From NCBI RefSeq assembly GCF_003600625.1, contig NZ_CP032489.1, forward strand, positions 744,001 to 808,000: a stretch of DNA of 64,000 nucleotides, written 5' to 3'. A program made the position numbers and the translations under genes. The DNA is from Arachidicoccus soli. Its GTDB lineage: Bacteria > Bacteroidota > Bacteroidia > Chitinophagales > Chitinophagaceae. Below the pieces are notes generated by a model. That model ran no database searches, had not been told where the DNA came from, and was given only the letters and a program-made list of their open reading frames with translations. Positions 44,788-54,456 of the stretch are shown in pieces. Within the stretch, counting starts at the first letter, position 1; each line of letters opens with the position of its first letter.

Positions 44788-45330
44788 ATGAGCTACTGTA
44801 CTTTTGTTCAATCTATCACTCAGAAAAAGGATTTGATTCATAAAAATTATCATGATAATCATTACGGATTTCCTATAGAAGAAGATGATGAGCTGTTTGG
44901 GCGATTGATTATGGAAATCAATCAGGCAGGCCTTTCTTGGACAACTATCTTAAATAAAGAGCAAAATTTTCGAAAGGCCTATCATCAGTTTTCTATCAAA
45001 AAGGTGGCTCGCTATGGAGAAAAGGATTTTGAAAGACTGATGAATAATGCGGGTATTATTCGCAACAGATTAAAAATAAATGCGGCTATTGAAAATGCTA
45101 AAACCATTCTATCCTTGCAAAAAGAACATGGTTCTTTTAAAAAATGGATTGACCACCACCATCCAAAAACAAAGGAAGAGTGGACAAAATTGTTTAAAAA
45201 AACTTTTAAATTCACCGGTGGTGAAATTGTCAATGAATTTCTAATGAGTACTGGTTATATACCTGGTGCGCATGATGCTGATTGCCCAATAGGTAAGCTG
45301 TTGGCTAGAAAGAATTTGAATAAAAAATAA
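44788..45330 (+). CDS. tag: DNA-3-methyladenine glycosylase I
   Basis: Tag removes 3-methyladenine from alkylated DNA to start base excision repair. The 180-residue protein begins MSYCTF with the first zinc Cys at C4, and has YHDNHYGFP near residue 22, the catalytic-pocket INQAGLSWTTIL near 45, and HDADCPIG near 166 with the other zinc ligands. I start at ATG 44788 to place Cys4 correctly. It is divergent from nagB. Confidence 0.94.
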   Translation: MSYCTFVQSITQKKDLIHKNYHDNHYGFPIEEDDELFGRLIMEINQAGLSWTTILNKEQNFRKAYHQFSIKKVARYGEKDFERLMNNAGIIRNRLKINAAIENAKTILSLQKEHGSFKKWIDHHHPKTKEEWTKLFKKTFKFTGGEIVNEFLMSTGYIPGAHDADCPIGKLLARKNLNKK

Positions 45331-45376
45331 TTTTATTTAAAAAATTGCATATATTTAATGTTAAAAATACATTTAC

Positions 45377-45970
45377 ATGCAAAATGAGCTAATTAAAATA
45401 GATTATACCGGAAACCCGGCGCCGCTTGGTTTACTTGGTTTTGGCATGACTACCGTATTACTCAATATACATAATGCTGGTTTTGTGCCCATCAGTAGTA
45501 TGATACTGTCGATGGGTATTTTTTACGGTGGGATTGCACAAGTAATTGCAGGAATAATGGAGTGGAAAAAGGGGAACACTTTTGCCTCTACTGCATTTAT
45601 TTCTTACGGATTTTTCTGGCTTACATTGGTGGGCTTATTAGTGTTACCAAAAATTGGTTGGTGGGATGCCATTCCTGAGTCTGCTAATACAATGGGCGTT
45701 TATCTTTCTATGTGGGGCCTATTTACGCTTGTAATGTTTGTGGGCACTTTTAAGTTAAATAAAGCACTACAATTTGTTTTTGGTTCCTTAACCATTTTGT
45801 TTGTTCTTTTAGCTGCCGGTGAATTTTCCGGAAATACAATTTTTGGAACGATTGCGGGTTACGAAGGAATTATCTGCGGTTTATCAGCTATTTATACAGG
45901 CTTGGCGGAAGTGCTAAATGAAGTCTATGGAAGAACGGTTTGTCCTTTGGGGATTGTGCAGAGGGATTAA
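45377..45970 (+). CDS. GPR1/FUN34/YaaH family acetate/succinate transporter
   Basis: The 197-residue inner-membrane protein has six hydrophobic segments and the family signature [13 protein letters not shown] at about residues 11-23. E. coli SatP, the best-studied member, moves acetate and succinate with protons. It stands alone downstream of tag and 46 bases from it, so it may share its transcript, but the functions do not match. Identity of the family is firm; substrate by homology. Confidence 0.93.
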   Translation: MQNELIKIDYTGNPAPLGLLGFGMTTVLLNIHNAGFVPISSMILSMGIFYGGIAQVIAGIMEWKKGNTFASTAFISYGFFWLTLVGLLVLPKIGWWDAIPESANTMGVYLSMWGLFTLVMFVGTFKLNKALQFVFGSLTILFVLLAAGEFSGNTIFGTIAGYEGIICGLSAIYTGLAEVLNEVYGRTVCPLGIVQRD

Positions 45971-46124
45971 GTTTAATTATATTATAATGAATGCCTTACA
46001 ATTAAGCAATGGATATTTGCTTTTTTGTGGGGCAATTTTTTGCGCTTAAGGATAAAATGTAAAAATTAAAATTCTATGTAGCAAAAAAGCAAGTTTTCCC
46101 GTTTTGAGATAAAAATGAATTGCC

Positions 46125-46571
46125 ATGAAAAGAAAATCACTTTTTGTTCTATTATTGCTGACTATTGCATTTGCTGCCTGTTTTAAAACGACAAATGATA
46201 ATAGGGTTGTTACTGAGCCACCTGCAGGTTATTTATACTTTAATGTTAATGATAAAACTAGTGGAAAAGATTTATTCTTTTCATCTAACCCAGCATATAA
46301 TGTAAAAGACATAATAGTATTGGCAAAGAATATAAATACTGCAGAAAAGCGTATAGATACATTGGGTTTGTTTGTAGATTCATCCAGAAATTGTTTAGTC
46401 ATTTCTTTTGGGTGGACTTTTTATCCGAATATCTATATTCATTTCCCTGATAATATCACCGATACTTTACTGGTGAAATCCTTTGTTGACAATTATGCGG
46501 ATAGTGTTTACTTTAATAATAAACTTTACCGTGCTGATTCAAAAGGTAATCTTACATTCGAAAAATCTTAG
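46125..46571 (+). CDS. Putative lipoprotein of unknown function
   Basis: The 148-residue protein has a lipoprotein signal peptide with lipobox FAAC at about residues 16-19. The mature chain starts FKTTNDNRVV and holds strand-rich blocks such as AGYLYFNVND and CLVISFGWTFYPNIYIHFPD. It has no recognised domain. It lies between a transporter and an ABC-F gene with its own leader, and seems a single-gene unit. Confidence 0.75.
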   Translation: MKRKSLFVLLLLTIAFAACFKTTNDNRVVTEPPAGYLYFNVNDKTSGKDLFFSSNPAYNVKDIIVLAKNINTAEKRIDTLGLFVDSSRNCLVISFGWTFYPNIYIHFPDNITDTLLVKSFVDNYADSVYFNNKLYRADSKGNLTFEKS

Positions 46572-46618
46572 ATTTTCAATTCATCGGCTATAAACTCAAA
46601 ATCCTTCAACACATTCCT

Positions 46619-46626
46619 TACCTTTG
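46619..46626 (+). promoter_or_regulatory. Putative ABC-F -7 promoter element
   Basis: TACCTTTG matches TAnnTTTG, 22 bases before the ATG at 46648. Confidence 0.55.
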
Positions 46627-46647
46627 CGCTTCGAAAAAAGATAGAAA

Positions 46648-48600
46648 ATGTTAGTAGGGTTAAATAATGTCACTTTTGAATTCGGTGCACGTGTAATTGT
46701 AGCTGACGCAACTTGGCATATACATCCAGGCGATCGTATTGGTTTAATTGGATATAACGGTACTGGGAAATCTACGTTGCTAAAAGTAATTGTAGGACAA
46801 TATACACCTAGTGCAGGAACGGTAGAACAAGGCAAAAGCACAACTATTGGTTATTTGCATCAGGACTTGCTGAGTTTTGATACCAATGAGAGCATTTTAG
46901 AAGTGGCAATGGGTGCATTTGAGAGGGTGCGTTTTCTGGAAAAAGAAATCGAAAGACTTAGCGTTGAGCTGGAGAAAAAAGAAGACGAAAAACTCTTAGA
47001 AACTTTTACGGATTATTTGCATGAGATGGATGTATTGGATGGCTACAATATTCAATACAAAACGGAAGAAGTTTTGCATGGTTTGGGTTTTAGTAATGAA
47101 GATATTTTAAAGCCATATAAAATATTTAGTGGTGGATGGCGTATGCGTGTCTTGCTTGCCAAAATGATTTTACAACAACCGGATGTTTTGTTGTTGGATG
47201 AACCTACTAACCACTTAGACTTGCCTTCTATTGAATGGCTGGAAAAATATTTGCAGAGCTACAAAGGAAGTGTCGTCATCGTTTCACATGATAAGTTCTT
47301 CTTGAATAGAATGGTGAATAAAATTGTCGAGTTGTATCAACAACAATTACATATTTATACCGGCAATTATGAATTTTATGAGGCCGAAAAAGAGCTGCGT
47401 ATAGAAATGCAACAACGTGCTTATGAAAACCAGCAAGAATACATCAGAAGAGAAGAGCGTTTTATTGAACGTTTTCGTGCGAAAGCGACTAAAGCGGCAC
47501 AAGCGCAATCTGCCATGAAGCGTTTGGATAAAATTGATAGAATAGAACAGGTAGAAATTGAGAGACCCAACTTGCGCATCAATTTTCAAATAGATAAACA
47601 ACCGGGGAAAATTCTAGCTACCCTTAAAAATGTTACTAAAAGTTTCGGAGAAAATACGATTGTAAAAAAAGCTTCTGCTGAAATTGACAGAGGAGATAAA
47701 ATCGCTTTGATTGGTGCCAATGGTAAAGGTAAATCGACCCTATTACGTATCATTGCCGGTACAGAAAAGTTTGATGGAGAGAGGGTTTGGGGACACAACG
47801 TTGATGAAAGTTTTTATGCGCAACATCAATTAGAGAGCTTAAATTTAGAACATACTATTCTAGAAGAAATGCAACTCTGCGGTAGTGGTAAAACTGATAT
47901 AGAATTGCGCAGTATGCTAGGAGGTTTTATGTTTGGCGGCGATGATATTGATAAAAAAATAAAAATCCTGAGTGGAGGAGAAAAGGCGCGTGTAGCATTG
48001 GCAAAAGTAATTGCGAGTAAATCTAATTTTTTGATGCTTGATGAACCGACTAACCACCTGGATATGCACTCTGTGGATTTGTTAGCACAAGCATTAACTA
48101 AGTATGAAGGGAGTTTGATTTTTGTGAGTCATGACCGATATTTTATTTCTAAAACAGCGAATAAAATCTGGGAAATTATCGATCATCAGATAAAAGAATT
48201 TAAAGGCACTTATGCCGAATATATGGAGTGGAAAGAGTTGATGGCTAGGCGCGAAAAGGAAAATGCTGTACTAGAAAAAGCAATTCCGAAAGAAATAGTA
48301 ACCCTACCAAAACAAGAAACCAAAAAACAAGAGGCAATAAATAATAATTTGGATAGAGATCAAAAGAAAGAGTTGCAAAAATTTCAGCGTCAATTAGAAA
48401 AGTTAGAAGAACAGCTCACCCAATTTAATCAGGACAAGGCAACGGTAGAAGTAGAAATGGCCAACCCAGAAATCTATGTTGTGCCTGAGAAATTTCAAAC
48501 ATTGGAAAAAAACTATGCTGCGATATTAAACAATATCTCTACTACTGAAAAAGAGTATGAAGTAGTTTTTGAAAAAATAATGACTTTAGAAAGTTTGTAA
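46648..48600 (+). CDS. ABC-F family ATPase (Uup/EttA-like)
   Basis: The 650-residue cytoplasmic protein has two ABC ATPase domains with no membrane part: Walker A GYNGTGKST (about residue 36) and GANGKGKST (about 357), signatures FSGGWRMRV and LSGGEKARV, and Walker B LLLDEPTNHLD and LMLDEPTNHLD. The inter-domain linker (about 230-320) is the P-site tRNA interaction motif, basic and helical. A C-terminal coiled coil (about 560-650, EKLEEQLTQFNQDK) is typical of Uup. ABC-F proteins act at the ribosome or in precise excision. Not an antibiotic-resistance determinant by sequence alone. Confidence 0.94.
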   Translation: MLVGLNNVTFEFGARVIVADATWHIHPGDRIGLIGYNGTGKSTLLKVIVGQYTPSAGTVEQGKSTTIGYLHQDLLSFDTNESILEVAMGAFERVRFLEKEIERLSVELEKKEDEKLLETFTDYLHEMDVLDGYNIQYKTEEVLHGLGFSNEDILKPYKIFSGGWRMRVLLAKMILQQPDVLLLDEPTNHLDLPSIEWLEKYLQSYKGSVVIVSHDKFFLNRMVNKIVELYQQQLHIYTGNYEFYEAEKELRIEMQQRAYENQQEYIRREERFIERFRAKATKAAQAQSAMKRLDKIDRIEQVEIERPNLRINFQIDKQPGKILATLKNVTKSFGENTIVKKASAEIDRGDKIALIGANGKGKSTLLRIIAGTEKFDGERVWGHNVDESFYAQHQLESLNLEHTILEEMQLCGSGKTDIELRSMLGGFMFGGDDIDKKIKILSGGEKARVALAKVIASKSNFLMLDEPTNHLDMHSVDLLAQALTKYEGSLIFVSHDRYFISKTANKIWEIIDHQIKEFKGTYAEYMEWKELMARREKENAVLEKAIPKEIVTLPKQETKKQEAINNNLDRDQKKELQKFQRQLEKLEEQLTQFNQDKATVEVEMANPEIYVVPEKFQTLEKNYAAILNNISTTEKEYEVVFEKIMTLESL

Positions 48601-48692
48601 CTATCCTTATTCCATTGTTTTTGTTCAAGAAGTAGTCATCTCCCTTGTACATCTATCATCAGCTATTATGTTTATCTGACAAGATCCACTAT

Positions 48693-51263
48693 TTAGAAAT
48701 TAAATTTAACCCTAAAACGGATTCCAGAAGTTGGAATATTAGGGTGATCTAGATAACTGAACCTCCAGATATAATCTACACGGAGTATTTTGAAAATATT
48801 GTAAATACCTACACCGGCTTCAAAGTAAGGTTGCTTTTGAAATGCAAAAGTACTTGGATCCCCATTGGTTGTCGGAAATGCTAATTGATTTGTATTTATT
48901 GCCGGATTATTCTCATCACGTAAGCCCCCATACATTAATTTTCCTTCGATTAAACTTCGCCATTTCAATTTTTTTATCAAAGGAATTTTATTCAAAATAT
49001 AGCCATTGAAATAATGATCTACCATGAGGCTTGCATAATGATCTGTTGCGAATTCCATAAAATTCATCAAATTGAAGGATTCCAATTGATAAGCATAGGT
49101 CTGATTGGCATGCGCCAAGTCTAATAAAGGGAAAGGCAGACTACCTACAACATAACCGCCATCAAATGTAATATCAGTATAACCAAATTGCGAAAGGTAA
49201 AAGCGTTTGAAGATATTCGCTTCAATGTTTTGATAGTTGTAATTTCCGCCAAGCAACCCCTTTATCCCTAGTAGGTATCTTAGCTCAAACACGGGATATT
49301 TATTTACCAAAGGCACACGGTAAGATTCATTTTCATAGAATACTTCATGTGGCGCATAACGTAAATCAATTCCTATTTCTCCTGTTGTAATATTTGTTAA
49401 TTGCTTCTGTGGATTATTGTTGACAGTAGGGTATCTAAAGTTTAATGCACCTGCGGGCGATTGTTGCCAATACTTTAAATCAATATTATAAGAAAAATGA
49501 TTTTCAAATTCCTTAGTATAATCTAAACGGAAAATATTGTTGTAAGTATATTTATCATTTGTACCACGTTTAAATGAGTATAAGAAATTATCATCTTGCA
49601 CAAATTGCAATTCTTGCCCAGGAATTTTGGTGTCTTTCAGATAACTTGCTCTAATAAAATGTTGTGGAAAAATATAAGTAGGCTTATGTGTGAATGAATA
49701 AGTAGCACTTCCGAAATACTTCCATTTTTGATCTGTAAAACCATATGCTCCATAACCATCCAGAAAGAAACTATGACTTAACTTTGGCGTAGTTCTTCCT
49801 CCTAGACTTACACGGGAACCTTCTATAGGATTAAAACTATAAAAGGTATAAGCAGGTCCAATTTCTAATGGCCCCGCTTGCTTGTAGCCCGTAGTAATAA
49901 AAGATGTCCAATCCATCGCGGTTTTAAAAGATTTCATCTTTTGTAAACTATCTATATTGTCTATCACTTTAGATTCTGCTAAAGATAAATTTCCGGTTCG
50001 GTTATCTGTCCAGAATGTAGGTGGTTTTTTATTAGCGGAATCTTGTACAACTTCAGTAGGTCCATTGAATGTAGCTGATGGAATATTTACATTTGTCTCA
50101 AAATTATTATAAGAAACCAATCGCTCACTATATATGCCCATTCCTTTTTTAAAGACGCCGAAACTACCTATCAAATCACTTTTAACTAAAAGGTATTTTC
50201 CATCATTTTGCTTTCGAAAGTCTAATGAAATGCTTAACCTCTTTAAAAGATTAAGATTGATTTTGCTGGGAGAATATAAGTTGATTTTTTCTACTGCATA
50301 ATGCCCGTCGAGTGTTACATATAAATTCCCTTTAAAAAGCATATTCTCTGCATTGCGAGGGAAGAAAGACATATGTACTAAACGATCTCCATTTATTTCT
50401 ACCGTATCAATTATGAAAAATTGATAAAATGCCGGTGCTGAATTAGCAATGGGGCTTAAAAACTGATTGCCAAAAAGCGGGATATTATTTTCATAGATAT
50501 TCACATCCTGATAAAGGCTTGCGAGGTACTTACCAATACCACGGGTATCGAAATATTCTCCAAAATTTACCCTGTTCTTACCAATAATAATTTTTTTAGA
50601 TTTTGCAGGTTGTTTTTGAAAATAGTTCTCTGAGCTTGTCTCGTCCAAATATATAGGCATCAATTTCTCTCCAGGCACCTTGCTTGTATCAACATTATTT
50701 AACAAAAATTGATATTGCTTAAAATATTTCTTATTGGCAATTTTTTTAGGGAAATTACTGACGGACAATACCATTTTCTCATACTCACTGTATTTAGCAG
50801 TATTGTAGGCATTCATCTTGTTTTCGTCTCTATGCGCAATTATTTTTTTTATGAGTTCAACTGCCGGGTTATCTTTATTTCTGTATTTCTCTTTCTTTTG
50901 TTTAACTACAACATCTTGCAAATCGTTGGAGGCTGGCATTAATTTTATATCAACTTCTTGGTCTTTTATGTCAAAATCTATTTTTATAGAACTCGGCTTA
51001 TAGCCAACATATGTTACCTGCATATGTGGGTCTTTTGAAACAGTTTTTGAAGCGAATAAACTATAATGACCCGTCGAATCACTTAATACACCAAATGAGC
51101 CTTTAAAGAAAATACTAACATTGGGAATGGGCGCACCAGTTAGAGAGTCACGTACATATCCTTTTATAAGTATAGACTGAGCCCGACCACAAAAACTGAG
51201 GATGAGCAAGAATGCTAAAATTGAAAAGCGTTTTAGTAAATAAGAAGGTAAGTTGAATTTCAT
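48693..51263 (-). CDS. DUF5686 family outer-membrane protein with carboxypeptidase-like regulatory domain
   Basis: The 856-residue protein has a signal peptide (about residues 1-28), a CarboxypepD_reg-like/Ig-fold domain (about 32-115, with VRDSLTGAPIPNVSIFFKG) and then the DUF5686 region, ending in a run of beta strands and a terminal aromatic (RVKFNF), as in outer-membrane barrels. The family is widespread in Bacteroidota; its function is not established. A TACTTTTG -7 box (minus strand, 51375-51382) lies 112 bases before the ATG and could drive it, leaving a long leader. It does not have a TonB-box/plug signature. Confidence 0.93.
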   Translation of the reverse strand: MKFNLPSYLLKRFSILAFLLILSFCGRAQSILIKGYVRDSLTGAPIPNVSIFFKGSFGVLSDSTGHYSLFASKTVSKDPHMQVTYVGYKPSSIKIDFDIKDQEVDIKLMPASNDLQDVVVKQKKEKYRNKDNPAVELIKKIIAHRDENKMNAYNTAKYSEYEKMVLSVSNFPKKIANKKYFKQYQFLLNNVDTSKVPGEKLMPIYLDETSSENYFQKQPAKSKKIIIGKNRVNFGEYFDTRGIGKYLASLYQDVNIYENNIPLFGNQFLSPIANSAPAFYQFFIIDTVEINGDRLVHMSFFPRNAENMLFKGNLYVTLDGHYAVEKINLYSPSKINLNLLKRLSISLDFRKQNDGKYLLVKSDLIGSFGVFKKGMGIYSERLVSYNNFETNVNIPSATFNGPTEVVQDSANKKPPTFWTDNRTGNLSLAESKVIDNIDSLQKMKSFKTAMDWTSFITTGYKQAGPLEIGPAYTFYSFNPIEGSRVSLGGRTTPKLSHSFFLDGYGAYGFTDQKWKYFGSATYSFTHKPTYIFPQHFIRASYLKDTKIPGQELQFVQDDNFLYSFKRGTNDKYTYNNIFRLDYTKEFENHFSYNIDLKYWQQSPAGALNFRYPTVNNNPQKQLTNITTGEIGIDLRYAPHEVFYENESYRVPLVNKYPVFELRYLLGIKGLLGGNYNYQNIEANIFKRFYLSQFGYTDITFDGGYVVGSLPFPLLDLAHANQTYAYQLESFNLMNFMEFATDHYASLMVDHYFNGYILNKIPLIKKLKWRSLIEGKLMYGGLRDENNPAINTNQLAFPTTNGDPSTFAFQKQPYFEAGVGIYNIFKILRVDYIWRFSYLDHPNIPTSGIRFRVKFNF

Positions 51264-51374
51264 CTGAACGTATCTATTCGTAAATACGTATTTGTTTTTT
51301 AAGGGTATAATTAATTATACTTTCCACTAAATATATAAATATTTCTAAACAGGTACACTAGTGGAAAATTGCTG

Positions 51375-51382
51375 CAAAAGTA
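51375..51382 (-). promoter_or_regulatory. Putative -7 element of the DUF5686 gene
   Basis: On the minus strand the bases are TACTTTTG, an exact TAnnTTTG match, 112 bases before the DUF5686 start and inside the short gap after ispH. Confidence 0.4.
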
Positions 51383-51427
51383 ATAAACCTCTCTAAAGAA
51401 ACAATCAGATAAATGTTATAAGTTAGT

Positions 51428-52654
51428 TTACAAAAAGGAAGTAATCATCTTTTCGAGCATTGAGGACGCATTGTAAAGGGATAATATTTTGTTAATTACA
51501 TTTTCTACTACAGCATCTGGACAACTGGCACCACTGGTAAGTAGGATTTTTGCCGGAGACTTCGCCGGTAAAAAATTATTAATTATAGTAAGTTCCTTGG
51601 ATCTCCAATTACAAGTTTCTATTTTATTTTTTGAAATAATTTTTTCCGCACTATTGATAAAATAAGTGGGTAATTTCTCGCTGCATAATTCTACTAAATG
51701 TGATGTATTGCTACTATTATACCCGCCAACGACAATTGCCAAGTCCGCATCAATATCCAACATACCACTTACGGCAGATTGATTGTCATTAGTGGCATAA
51801 CATAAAGTGTCACGGGTATCTGCAAAATGTTCTCCAATATTTTCATCAGATAATCGGTAATGTTCTTTTATCACATTTCTTAAGAAATCCGATATAGCCT
51901 GCGTTTCACTTGCTAGTTGCGTAGTCTGATTTACCACACCTATTCTTTGCAGGTCTTTTTCTACCGAAAAATTATTAGAATATTTTCCCTTAAATTCAAT
52001 ATAAAAATCATCTGATTTTTTTTTACCGGTAATATATTGTGCGAGCAACTTTGCTTCCTCCATATCATTTACAATTACTGTAGGAGTAATTGCGGAGGCA
52101 TGGGAAAAAGTGGCACGGGTTTCCTCATGCCGTGGTTTTCCATGCACTACTATACTGAAATTTTTACGAGCAATTTGTTCGCTGCGGTTCCATACTTTTT
52201 CTACAAAGGGGCAAGTTGTGTTATATTTTTCGATAGCAATACCTTTTGTTTTTAATAAAGCTTCTGTTTCTAAAGTAGTACCAAAAGCAGGAATTACAAC
52301 AATGTCATTGGTCGAAATATCCTCAAAAGAGATAAGTTGTTTACCGTAAGTATCTTGTAGGAATTTTACACCTCTGCTGGCTAAATCAGCATTCACTTGC
52401 GGATTATGGATCATCTCACTTAATAGATAAATTTGTTTTCCAGGGTTTTCTTCAATGATATTAAAAGCAATTTCAATCGCATTTTCTACCCCATAGCAAA
52501 ATCCAAAATGCCTTGCTATAAATAATTGAACTTCGCCAAAATCGAGTAAAGTAGGCGAAAAATCTTTCTTCAATTTATCATAGGTGCGTCTTTTGTTTTT
52601 GATAGCGCTTATTAAAGGACTCCTATATATATTAGGTACATTAAATTGTTTCAT
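51428..52654 (-). CDS. ispH: 4-hydroxy-3-methylbut-2-enyl diphosphate reductase
   Basis: IspH makes isopentenyl and dimethylallyl diphosphate in the last step of the MEP pathway with a [4Fe-4S] cluster. The three cluster cysteines are visible: HFGFCYGVENA (about residue 52), TTCPFVEKVWNR (about 143) and SGASCPD (about 378). At 408 residues it is longer than the E. coli enzyme (about 316) and like the cyanobacterial-type enzymes, with an N-terminal extension and an insert near 195-240. Its ATG overlaps the end of the GNAT gene by 14 bases, so it is translated from the same message. The SUF cluster in this window would serve its maturation. Confidence 0.95.
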   Translation of the reverse strand: MKQFNVPNIYRSPLISAIKNKRRTYDKLKKDFSPTLLDFGEVQLFIARHFGFCYGVENAIEIAFNIIEENPGKQIYLLSEMIHNPQVNADLASRGVKFLQDTYGKQLISFEDISTNDIVVIPAFGTTLETEALLKTKGIAIEKYNTTCPFVEKVWNRSEQIARKNFSIVVHGKPRHEETRATFSHASAITPTVIVNDMEEAKLLAQYITGKKKSDDFYIEFKGKYSNNFSVEKDLQRIGVVNQTTQLASETQAISDFLRNVIKEHYRLSDENIGEHFADTRDTLCYATNDNQSAVSGMLDIDADLAIVVGGYNSSNTSHLVELCSEKLPTYFINSAEKIISKNKIETCNWRSKELTIINNFLPAKSPAKILLTSGASCPDAVVENVINKILSLYNASSMLEKMITSFL

Positions 52655-53102
52655 GATAGCTTCTCTTCATTTTTATATGTTCAATACCTGCTTCTAAATA
52701 GACCTCACTTATTTTCTCAAAACCTAAGGATTCATAGAACTTTTGTAAATAGAGTTGTCCACTTATTTTTATAGTCCCTTTCCCAAAGAGCTTATAACTA
52801 TCGGTTATGGATGCTTCCATCAATCTCCTTCCGATATTTTCTCCACGATAATTGATAGAAACTGCTACCCGACCAATAGATATTTCTTTATAGGCTAATC
52901 CGGGAGGTAACAATCTTGCATATCCACAAAGAATATCATCATTATAAACCATCAAATGATACGATTGTTGATCGCGGTCGTCTAAATCCAAATCATCACA
53001 TCTTTGTTCTACATAAAATACCTGATTGCGTATTTGTAGAATACGATAAAGTTCTATTAACGAAAGTTCATCAAATTTTTTACAAATGAATTCTAGGTTC
53101 AT
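52641..53102 (-). CDS. GNAT family N-acetyltransferase (ElaA-like)
   Basis: The 153-residue protein shows GNAT motif A as SINYRGENIGRRLM (Q/RxxGxG/A pattern) near residue 83, preceded by the EISIGRVAVS strand; the N-terminal FDELSLIELYRILQIRNQVFYVEQRC block, including the FYVEQ element, is typical of ElaA. The substrate is unknown. A -7 box (TATTTTTG, minus strand, 53107-53114) lies four bases upstream of the start, so the message may be leaderless. The 3-prime end overlaps the ispH start. Confidence 0.92.
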   Translation of the reverse strand: MNLEFICKKFDELSLIELYRILQIRNQVFYVEQRCDDLDLDDRDQQSYHLMVYNDDILCGYARLLPPGLAYKEISIGRVAVSINYRGENIGRRLMEASITDSYKLFGKGTIKISGQLYLQKFYESLGFEKISEVYLEAGIEHIKMKRSYHETI

Positions 53103-53106
53103 GACG

Positions 53107-53114
53107 CAAAAATA
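53107..53114 (-). promoter_or_regulatory. -7 element directly upstream of the GNAT-ispH unit
   Basis: On the minus strand the bases are TATTTTTG, an exact TAnnTTTG match, ending four bases before the GNAT ATG. Together with the recF case this suggests leaderless transcripts. Confidence 0.45.
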
Positions 53115-53156
53115 ACTTAATAATTGTTATTGAACTTAAAGGGGAAGAGGATTCAC

Positions 53157-54428
53157 TTATGGTTTTGTTAGATACACCAAAAAATCGTTTGGTAATACCT
53201 CAAAACTTTCTTCTTTTTTTAGTAGGTGAGTTACACCCGAAAAAAGTTGCGAATAGTTGCCAGCAAGGGCATCATTATTATAATTCAGTTTTAAACTTTC
53301 AGAAGTTGAGAAATTAAAAATAATTACGACTTTGTGATTTTCTTTTTGAAGAAAAAATGCAAAGACCTTATTATCGTTTTGAATCTGAGTAAACTGCGCA
53401 TCAGATTCGAAAGCTCTATTCATTCTACGCACTGTAAGTAAGGTTCGATAAAAATCCTGCAATTGCGGTTTTGGTTGGGAAGCCCATTCTATTTCATCTT
53501 TATCAAAAAATAATAAACGCTTATAATTCGGCAGTTCCTGACCACTATATATCAAAGGGATACCCGGAAACATGCAGCTAAACACGGCTAAATTTTTTGC
53601 TAAAGGCAACCCATATTTTTCATATTCCGTACCATTCCAGCTATTCTCATCATGGTTCGAAGTGAAGTATAATTTTTGGGCTTTTGGTGGTAGATTTCGA
53701 TATTGAGATAAAGCATTTTTTATATCTCCCCATTTATTATTATCTTTTGCAAAGACTTCTGTGGCATGCATCCATCGCCAAGCGTAGGTGGTGTCAAATA
53801 CTTCACTGTAACTATCTTCGTCACATTCTCCTAACCAAAACAGCGGCTTTATTGTTTCACAGGCTGTACGTGCTTTATGCCAAAAATCTAAACGCACCAA
53901 GTGTGCCATATCACAACGAAAGCCGTCAATATCAAATTCACCGACCCAGTATTTCATTGCATCGATCATGGCAGTTTGCATCTCTTCATTTTCGTAATTC
54001 AAATCTATTACATCATCCCAGCCATGTATTTCTGTAAATTCCCCTTTTGCGTTTTTGATATACCAGCCCTCATTTTTTGTCCATTCGTGTTGCCAACCAG
54101 TATGATTGGCTACCCAATCAATGATTAATTTAAATCCTAATTGATGTGCTTCACTTATTAGGGTCCTAAAATCATCTTTATTTCCAAATTCGGGGTTAAT
54201 TTCTACATAGCTACTACAAGCGTAATAACTGCCCAGGGAGCCTTTTTTCTTTTCTTGACTGATAGGTGTAATAGGCATCAACCAAAGTATCTCAACGCCC
54301 ATTTCTTTAAGCCTTGGTAAATGCTTTTGGAAAGCTTTGAAACTACCTTCTTTGGTATATTGACGTAAGTTTACTTCGTAGATATTGGTTCCATTGCACC
54401 AGGCAACAGTAGGGTATTGCGTACTCAT
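53157..54428 (-). CDS. Alpha-amylase family (GH13) glycosyl hydrolase
   Basis: The 423-residue enzyme has the GH13 conserved regions: DWVANHTG (about 104-111), GFRCDMAH with nucleophile D173, LGECDE with acid/base E201 and SNHDEN with D259. No signal peptide is visible, so it probably acts in the cytoplasm on maltodextrin or stored glycogen. The C-terminal beta domain (about 335-423) is short. It lies between the MoxR-like gene and the GNAT gene, with only short spacings on each side. Confidence 0.94.
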   Translation of the reverse strand: MSTQYPTVAWCNGTNIYEVNLRQYTKEGSFKAFQKHLPRLKEMGVEILWLMPITPISQEKKKGSLGSYYACSSYVEINPEFGNKDDFRTLISEAHQLGFKLIIDWVANHTGWQHEWTKNEGWYIKNAKGEFTEIHGWDDVIDLNYENEEMQTAMIDAMKYWVGEFDIDGFRCDMAHLVRLDFWHKARTACETIKPLFWLGECDEDSYSEVFDTTYAWRWMHATEVFAKDNNKWGDIKNALSQYRNLPPKAQKLYFTSNHDENSWNGTEYEKYGLPLAKNLAVFSCMFPGIPLIYSGQELPNYKRLLFFDKDEIEWASQPKPQLQDFYRTLLTVRRMNRAFESDAQFTQIQNDNKVFAFFLQKENHKVVIIFNFSTSESLKLNYNNDALAGNYSQLFSGVTHLLKKEESFEVLPNDFLVYLTKP

Positions 54429-54456
54429 TAATGAAAGGTGGAAGGTTAAAAGTTAT

